A stretch of 64,000 nucleotides of DNA from contig CACJYQ010000005.1 of assembly GCA_902597725.1 (NCBI GenBank), positions 1 to 64,000 on the forward strand. Direction: 5' to 3'. A program made the position numbers and the translations under genes. Of the stretch, positions 58,286 through 64,000 are shown in pieces (positions within the stretch are counted from its first letter, which is position 1; every line of letters begins with the position of its first letter). The stretch is from an uncultured Pelagibacteraceae bacterium. GTDB taxonomy: Bacteria > Pseudomonadota > Alphaproteobacteria > Pelagibacterales > Pelagibacteraceae. The notes beneath the pieces were generated by a model. The model did not search any database. It saw only the letters and a list, made by a program, of their open reading frames with translations, and was not told the origin of the DNA.

Positions 58286-58860
58286 TTATTTAATTCATCT
58301 AAAGCGTATTCAAGTCTATCTTGGCCCCAAAATAATTTATCATTTACAACAAATGTTGGAGCACCAAAAATATCATTCTGAAAAGCATTATTCGTCAAAT
58401 GTTTAAGTTCATCTTTAATCTTTTGTTCTTTAATACCAGTTTCAAAATCATTAGTTTTTATCTCACATTTCGATAATATATTCTTTACAGTTTCTTCTTT
58501 TGAAATATCTTCATTATTTTTCCAATAAGCATCAAAACAGAGGTCAAAATATTCATCTTTCTTTTCATCATTAATAAAAAGAAAGCCTCTCATGAGGTAA
58601 AGAGAATTAATTGGGAATTTTTCATTCCAAACAAAGTCAATTTTATTTTTTTTAGCAATTAAATTACAATCATTTTTCATATTTTTCATTTTTCTCTCAT
58701 TAAAAGCAGGGGCGGTGATACCACTTAAATTATGAAGTCCACCAAGCAGAATTGCTTTATAATTAAACTTATTCCTATCGTTGGAATTAATTATTTTTTT
58801 ATGCGCTAAAAATGAATAAGGACTAATAAAATCAAAATAAAAATCGATTTTTTTAGTCAT
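58282..58860 (-). CDS. DsbA-family / 2-hydroxychromene-2-carboxylate isomerase-like protein
   Basis: KIDFYFDFISPYSFLAHKKI; NDIFGAPTFVVNDKLFWGQDRLEY. Confidence 0.88.
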   Translation of the reverse strand: MTKKIDFYFDFISPYSFLAHKKIINSNDRNKFNYKAILLGGLHNLSGITAPAFNERKMKNMKNDCNLIAKKNKIDFVWNEKFPINSLYLMRGFLFINDEKKDEYFDLCFDAYWKNNEDISKEETVKNILSKCEIKTNDFETGIKEQKIKDELKHLTNNAFQNDIFGAPTFVVNDKLFWGQDRLEYALDELNN

Positions 58861-59326
58861 ATAAACTTATATTTTTGGCATAGAAAATTCTTATCAACCA
58901 ATAAACTAACAAACCAATGGGTCCAATTAAATATATAATGATCAGTGGTATTGATAATATAAATTTATTGATCATAAATTTTTGTGAGTCTTTCACGATC
59001 CAACCTCCAGCAAATAGATTGATGGATATAAAATGTATCCAGAACATCATAAGAAAATTTTTGTTGGAAAATAAATCTGTTGTGTCATCAATACCCAGAT
59101 ATAGACTAAAATTAACATCAAAATCGTATGAGCTTAAATAAGATTTGTATAATAAAAATATATACGCTCCACTCAATATAAAGAATGGAAATATTGAAGT
59201 TACAAAATATCGGCAAAGATTAGATGTTGGAAAAAAAATTAAAATTAACCAAAATGGAAGAATACCTAAATTCACCCAATAGTAGAGCATATCTATTGTA
59301 AAATAATTATAAATTTGTTCGATCAT
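58853..59326 (-). CDS. ABA4-like/DUF4281-type membrane protein
   Basis: 157 aa with hydrophobic segments; NLFAGGWIVKDSQKF and GPIGLLVYWLIR. Confidence 0.6.
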   Translation of the reverse strand: MIEQIYNYFTIDMLYYWVNLGILPFWLILIFFPTSNLCRYFVTSIFPFFILSGAYIFLLYKSYLSSYDFDVNFSLYLGIDDTTDLFSNKNFLMMFWIHFISINLFAGGWIVKDSQKFMINKFILSIPLIIIYLIGPIGLLVYWLIRIFYAKNISLYD

Positions 59327-59354
59327 TTTAAAATATATTATATTAAATCTGTCT

Positions 59355-59918
59355 ATGATTCCTATAAGAAATAAAAGAAAAACTTTGAAAGTAACCGTCG
59401 AGGAGATGAGAAATTTTGCATTTGCTTATGTAGAAAAATATGCACCATCCAAACAACAGCTTAAAACTTATTTACTTAAAAAATACTTAAAAACTTCTGT
59501 GCCAAATGTTAAAAAACAAGATGTTACTGATTTGATTAACATTGTCCTTTCAGACTTAGAAAAAAATAGGTTTATTAATGATAAATTTTACTCAGAAAGC
59601 AAAGCAAAAAGTATGATTCAAAGAGGAAGCTCAATAAACAAAATTAGAAATTACTTAATAGGCAAGGGTATCAATAGTGAATATATAAAAGAAACAGTAA
59701 ACAAAATACATGATGATAATTCAGATCAAGATTTTTTTTCAGCGATTAAATTATGTAAAAAAAAAAGAATAGGACCTGCAAGGACAGAGGACAATAGATC
59801 ACTATTTTACAAAAAAGATATATCTTTATTAGCAAGAAACGGATTTGATTTTGAAACTTCAAAAAAAGTAATGGAAATTGAAAAAGACGATTTTATAAAA
59901 ATAGTAAAATTACTTTAA
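59355..59918 (+). CDS. recX: RecX-like regulatory protein
   Basis: YLLKKYLKTSVP...LEKNRFINDKFYSESKAKSMIQRGSSINKIRNYLIGKGI. Confidence 0.78.
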   Translation: MIPIRNKRKTLKVTVEEMRNFAFAYVEKYAPSKQQLKTYLLKKYLKTSVPNVKKQDVTDLINIVLSDLEKNRFINDKFYSESKAKSMIQRGSSINKIRNYLIGKGINSEYIKETVNKIHDDNSDQDFFSAIKLCKKKRIGPARTEDNRSLFYKKDISLLARNGFDFETSKKVMEIEKDDFIKIVKLL

Positions 59919-60053
59919 TTTTTTTTTTTTATTTTCTCTTACTAAAAAATCAATCTTATTTTTTATATAATTTTTAACAAAAACAAAAACAAGTAAACCA
60001 AAAATTGAAACTGAAACAATTATAATTAAAATAATTCTTATTTGTTCATCCAT
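59910..60053 (-). CDS. Single-TM small protein, 47 aa
   Basis: Hand translation: MDEQIRIILIIIVSVSIFGLLVFVFVKNYIKNKIDFLVRENKKKKLK*; overlaps the recX 3' end antisense. Confidence 0.5.
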   Translation of the reverse strand: MDEQIRIILIIIVSVSIFGLLVFVFVKNYIKNKIDFLVRENKKKKLK

Positions 60054-60826
60054 TATTGAATTTTCTTACTTTTTAAAATTAAACTGGGATTTTTAAAATC
60101 TTTTTTTCCATAAAAAATTTCTTGTCCATTGAAATCAGTTACACTTCCACCAGAATGTTTCAATATTGCATGGCCCGCAGCTATATCCCATTCTGATGCC
60201 CTTGGCTCCGCAACATAACCATCAAACTCTCCAGCTGCAATAACACAAAATTTTAGAGAACTTTTCATTCTTACATATTTTTTAACATTAAGTTTTTTAT
60301 ATATTTCATTTATTTCTGGTTTAATTTTATTAGAATAGGATACAAATTTTATTTCATTTTTATTAAAATTTTTTGAGTTATCCAATTTAATTGGTCCCCC
60401 ATTAATTAATTCAAAAGCAAAATCATCTCCATAGGAATAAAACATTCTATTTTTTGCTGGAGCATAGATTAATCCAGCAACAGGTTTTTTTTGAATGATT
60501 AAACCTGCATTAATTGTAAATTCATCCAAATCATTAATATAGTCATAAGTTCCATCTATTGGATCGATCAACCAAAAATTCTCTAGGTTATTTTTTGATT
60601 TATTTTCTGATGTTTCCTCGGATACTATTGGGATATTTGGCGTTAAGCTGGATATTTTTTTACTCAAAATTTTGTTAACCTCTAAGTCACCATTACTTAC
60701 AGGTGTATTATCGGATTTAATTTCTTTGGTAAGACCTTTTTTCCTAAGATCTAAAGAAATTTTCCCTGCATCTAAAAAAGTTTGAATTAGATTATTAACA
60801 ATTTTTTTAATATCACTTTGAGTCAT
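60053..60826 (-). CDS. cysQ: 3'(2'),5'-bisphosphate nucleotidase
   Basis: IVSEETSEN, FWLIDPIDGTYDYINDLDEFTINAGL, SEWDIAAGHAILKHSGGSVTDFNG. Confidence 0.92.
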   Translation of the reverse strand: MTQSDIKKIVNNLIQTFLDAGKISLDLRKKGLTKEIKSDNTPVSNGDLEVNKILSKKISSLTPNIPIVSEETSENKSKNNLENFWLIDPIDGTYDYINDLDEFTINAGLIIQKKPVAGLIYAPAKNRMFYSYGDDFAFELINGGPIKLDNSKNFNKNEIKFVSYSNKIKPEINEIYKKLNVKKYVRMKSSLKFCVIAAGEFDGYVAEPRASEWDIAAGHAILKHSGGSVTDFNGQEIFYGKKDFKNPSLILKSKKIQ

Positions 60827-60989
60827 TTATTTTTTTTAATTCTATATTTTCAGAGTTTATCACTTTTTTACCAACATTTTGAAAATTGACTGTAATTTTA
60901 CCTTTTATTATTGATTGAACTTGTCCTATTCCCCAATCTTTATTTGCTGGGTTGAAAACTTTGTCGCCTGGTTCAAAATCAAAAATCAT
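60813..60989 (-). CDS. DUF3553-like protein, 58 aa
   Basis: Hand translation: [58 protein letters not shown]; overlaps the cysQ start by 14 nt. Not in ORF track. Confidence 0.8.
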   Translation of the reverse strand: MIFDFEPGDKVFNPANKDWGIGQVQSIIKGKITVNFQNVGKKVINSENIELKKINDSK

Positions 60990-61030
60990 TTAATTTAATT
61001 TATATTAGAAATAAGTATAAATACCATCAA

Positions 61031-62149
61031 ATGAATAATAATTTAAACTCTATTGGCTTAAAAAAAAATCCCTCAGAAACAACGGTTGTTGTTGCAATGT
61101 CAGGTGGAGTGGACTCATCTACTGTTGCAGGAATGATGAAAAAAGATGGTTACAAAGTTATTGGCATAACTTTAAAACTCTACGATGATGGCAAGGAAGT
61201 TGCAGCATCAAAACAATGCTGTTCAGGTCAGGACATAATGGATGCAAAAAGAGTCGCTCAAAAATTAGATATTGATCACAAAATTCTCTATTATCAAAAC
61301 AAGTTCAAACAAGGAGTAATAGATAACTTTATTGATAGTTATTTAAAAGGCGAAACTCCCATTCCATGTGTGCAGTGTAATCAAACTGTAAAATTTAAGG
61401 ATTTATTTGAAGTTGCTAAAAATTTAAATGCGGATGCATTAATTACTGGTCATTATGTAAAAAGTATTACAACAAATAATCAAACGAATATGTATAGAGC
61501 GATCGATGAAAATAGAGATCAGAGCTATTTTTTATTTAATACCTCTAGAGAACAATTGAATTATTTAAGATTTCCATTAGGTGGAATGCTTAAAGACGAA
61601 ACAAGATCCATTGCAAAAAAACTCAACCTTAATGTAGCAGATAAGCCAGATAGCCAAGATATTTGTTTTGTGCCAAATGGTGATTATGCCTCTGTAATTC
61701 AAAAATTTAGACCTGATTCTTTTAAAAAGGGGAATATTAAAGATTTAGCAGGTAAGGTGATTGGCGTTCATGATGGAATCATTAATTTTACAATAGGTCA
61801 AAGAAAAGGAATAAAAGTTTCAGATAAAGATGCATTATATGTAATAAAGATTGATGCCGAAAAAAATGAGATCATTGTAGGTCCCAGAGATAAACTTGGA
61901 AAAAAAAATATAGAGCTTCATGATTTAAATTTACTTGTTAATAGCAATGAATTTAAACAAAATATTTTTGTTAAAGTAAGATCAACGGGTAAACTTCTAA
62001 AAGGAAAAGTAAATCTTAATAATGATAAGACGGCTTTGGTTACACTAGAAGAATTAGAAGATGGAATTTCACCAGGACAAGCTTGTGTTTTCTATAATAA
62101 AGATAAATATGGTTTTAAAGTTTTAGGCGGTGGTTGGATTAAAAATTAA
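61031..62149 (+). CDS. mnmA: tRNA 2-thiouridine(34) synthase
   Basis: [63 protein letters not shown]. Confidence 0.96.
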   Translation: MNNNLNSIGLKKNPSETTVVVAMSGGVDSSTVAGMMKKDGYKVIGITLKLYDDGKEVAASKQCCSGQDIMDAKRVAQKLDIDHKILYYQNKFKQGVIDNFIDSYLKGETPIPCVQCNQTVKFKDLFEVAKNLNADALITGHYVKSITTNNQTNMYRAIDENRDQSYFLFNTSREQLNYLRFPLGGMLKDETRSIAKKLNLNVADKPDSQDICFVPNGDYASVIQKFRPDSFKKGNIKDLAGKVIGVHDGIINFTIGQRKGIKVSDKDALYVIKIDAEKNEIIVGPRDKLGKKNIELHDLNLLVNSNEFKQNIFVKVRSTGKLLKGKVNLNNDKTALVTLEELEDGISPGQACVFYNKDKYGFKVLGGGWIKN

Positions 62150-63237
62150 TTTATTTTTTTCCACATTAAGAATGAAAAAAAATAATAAAAAAGTAATCCA
62201 GCGAAATAATTCCATTCCAAAATATAATCAACTTTATCCGAAAGATCATATACCACTAATAATGATATTACAAAAAAAGAAATGATGGAGATTATAATTA
62301 TGAAAAATAATTTTATATTTATAATCGATGTATAACAATATACATTAAGGTAATATTTGTTTCGATAAAGTTGAATAGATAAAAAGAATTGAGCCAATAA
62401 TTCAGTTAAAATAAAAAAAGCTATAACTAATTTTCTAAAAAGTTTAAAAACTTTGTTATCTATTTCAACTCCTAGAAATAGGACATGTAAGAAAAGAAAT
62501 AAAGCAGAAGCAATTCCGAAATAAAAAAATTTCTTATTATTTGAATTTAAGATTTGCTTGAATAAAAATTTATAATTTTTCCAATATAAATACATTAAAA
62601 AAACACATATAAATAAAAGTGACTTAAAGATATAATTTATTGGAAATCTTTTAACTATATTACTTATTGATGTTTCACCATATATAAACGGATTTATTTT
62701 TTCAGAGGAACCTAGTTGGGTTTTGGGATTATTTTTTAAGTTATATAAAATCTCAAAATAAAACGGAAATATTTTGTATAAATTATAATATTCATAATTT
62801 TTTATACAATTCACGTTTTTGGTTTCCAAAATATTAATTCTAAGTTCAATTTCTTTGTTTATGAATTCTGATTTAATGTCATTAGTTATTTTATTATCGA
62901 CAAATAAAAAACTATTTTTTTTTTTCTCATAAATTTTATCTTCAATAATAAATAATCTCTCAATATTATTTTCAAAACAATCCCCTAGTTTTTCAGAGTA
63001 ATTTAGCAGATTTAAGTAAACATTCTTTCTACAATCCTGAACATTTTCTGAGCAAATAATTTTATCTGTAAAATAACTCTGAGATATTGATAATTCTTTA
63101 TCATCTAAATCTTTGGAAAATTTAAATCCTACCAATGTATTTTGTAGCCAAAGAGAACCTAATAAAGCAGTTAAAGATAATATAAATAGGCTTAAGGAGA
63201 TCTTTCGAATTAAATTGATCCGTCTGGATAAAATCAT
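62146..63237 (-). CDS. Hypothetical multi-pass membrane protein
   Basis: 363 aa, N-terminal TM, soluble Cys-containing segment, about 5 C-terminal TMs. Confidence 0.65.
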   Translation of the reverse strand: MILSRRINLIRKISLSLFILSLTALLGSLWLQNTLVGFKFSKDLDDKELSISQSYFTDKIICSENVQDCRKNVYLNLLNYSEKLGDCFENNIERLFIIEDKIYEKKKNSFLFVDNKITNDIKSEFINKEIELRINILETKNVNCIKNYEYYNLYKIFPFYFEILYNLKNNPKTQLGSSEKINPFIYGETSISNIVKRFPINYIFKSLLFICVFLMYLYWKNYKFLFKQILNSNNKKFFYFGIASALFLFLHVLFLGVEIDNKVFKLFRKLVIAFFILTELLAQFFLSIQLYRNKYYLNVYCYTSIINIKLFFIIIISIISFFVISLLVVYDLSDKVDYILEWNYFAGLLFYYFFSFLMWKKIN

Positions 63238-63248
63238 GAAATAGAAAA

Positions 63249-63332
63249 TTATTTTTTCTTATTTTTTTTTCGAGCCCTTCTTTTTTTCGAGCCCATTTTT
63301 CTTCGACCTCTATGTTTTTTTGGGTAACCCAT
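63249..63332 (-). CDS. Hyperbasic 27-aa peptide
   Basis: Hand translation: MGYPKKHRGRRKMGSKKRRARKKNKKK*; SD-like aaagga 4 nt before ATG. Not in ORF track. Confidence 0.55.
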   Translation of the reverse strand: MGYPKKHRGRRKMGSKKRRARKKNKKK

Positions 63333-63408
63333 AGTATCCTTTAGTTATAATTTAATTGAAATTATTGGTGGGATATAGCATTGTCCTTCAAAGTTATCAA
63401 TTTTTTTT

Positions 63409-64000
63409 ATGAGTAAATCATTTAAAACCTTTTTAAAACATACCGCTAAAGATTTTCATAATCAGTCAGTAAATCCACCAGTTGTTAGAGCATCAACAAT
63501 AATATTTAAGTCGATGCAACATATTAGAAAGACACAAAAAAAAGCAATAAATAATCCAATAGGAGGTCATTATGATTATGGAAGACAAGGAACCTCTACG
63601 ACTTATATATTACAAAAAATTTTAACTAAATTGGAAGATAGTTACCATGTGTTTACCACCCCAACAGGGTTTGGTTCAGTTTTTTTGGCAATTTTTAGTG
63701 TTGTTAGACCAGGAGATGAAATTATAGCAGCAGATCCTGTTTACAGTCCAACGAGAATTTTAACAAAAGATTTTTTAAAAGAATTTAACATTAAAACAAT
63801 TTTTTATAATCCAAGTGATTTAAAAACTTTACAAAATAGTATTACAAAAAAAACAAAATTGATATTTGTTGAAAACCCTGGAAGCAATACTTTTGATTTT
63901 CAAGATCTTGGAAAAATAATTTCTATCGCAAAAAAAAATAAAATTTTAACAGTGATAGATAACACATGGGGAACCCCTTATTTTTTTAAACCTATAAAGC
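63409..64000 (+). CDS. Cystathionine beta-lyase-like PLP enzyme, 3'-truncated by window edge
   Basis: Hand translation MSKSFKTFLKHTAKDFHNQSVNPPVVRASTIIFKS...YDYGRQGTSTTYILQKILTKLED...VIDNTWGTPYFFKP; Cys/Met metabolism PLP family. Absent from ORF track. Confidence 0.85.
   Translation, partial: MSKSFKTFLKHTAKDFHNQSVNPPVVRASTIIFKSMQHIRKTQKKAINNPIGGHYDYGRQGTSTTYILQKILTKLEDSYHVFTTPTGFGSVFLAIFSVVRPGDEIIAADPVYSPTRILTKDFLKEFNIKTIFYNPSDLKTLQNSITKKTKLIFVENPGSNTFDFQDLGKIISIAKKNKILTVIDNTWGTPYFFKPIK

Noticed and set aside
1-64000. tRNA, rRNA, CRISPR, IS element, prophage or toxin-antitoxin system
   Set aside because: No tRNA T-loop, array-like repeat, transposase, integrase or phage structural gene was recognised while reading; a tRNAscan/CRISPR search would be decisive.

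Overview
This AT-rich, gene-dense window with very short spacers looks like a streamlined marine alphaproteobacterium of the SAR11/Pelagibacter type. That is inferred from gene content and style; no search was run. The first ~30 kb is dominated by methylated-amine and C1 oxidation: the end of a betaine/TMAO-type ABC permease, a Tmm-like trimethylamine monooxygenase, fhs, soxBDAG, a LigM/DmdA-like GcvT-family protein paired with a short MetF-like protein, and a DMGDH/SarDH-like dehydrogenase followed by etfBA and ETF-QO. Later parts carry hisI, folE, an acuI-like reductase, an iron(III) ABC transporter with Fur-like palindromes, azlCD, a sulfur/redox patch, a TPP riboswitch in front of a thiV-like symporter, aceA with a divergent ScfR/RamB-like regulator, rseP, HU, amtB, recX, cysQ, mnmA and a truncated metC-like gene. 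The ORF track misses several short ORFs (27-59 aa), which I translated by hand. It also misses the 3'-edge metC-like gene. Candidates for undescribed biology: (a) the long intergenic region 42997-43351, with two mutually exclusive hairpins, a terminator and a separate 18-bp inverted repeat; (b) the dipeptidase / 550-aa orphan / DUF3726-like / mini zinc-ribbon cluster at 15.8-19.2 kb; (c) the demethylase-MetF pair next to a P-loop kinase and nucleotidyltransferase pair at 19.9-22.8 kb; (d) a 27-aa hyperbasic ORF at 63.3 kb. No tRNA, rRNA, CRISPR, prophage or IS element was recognised.
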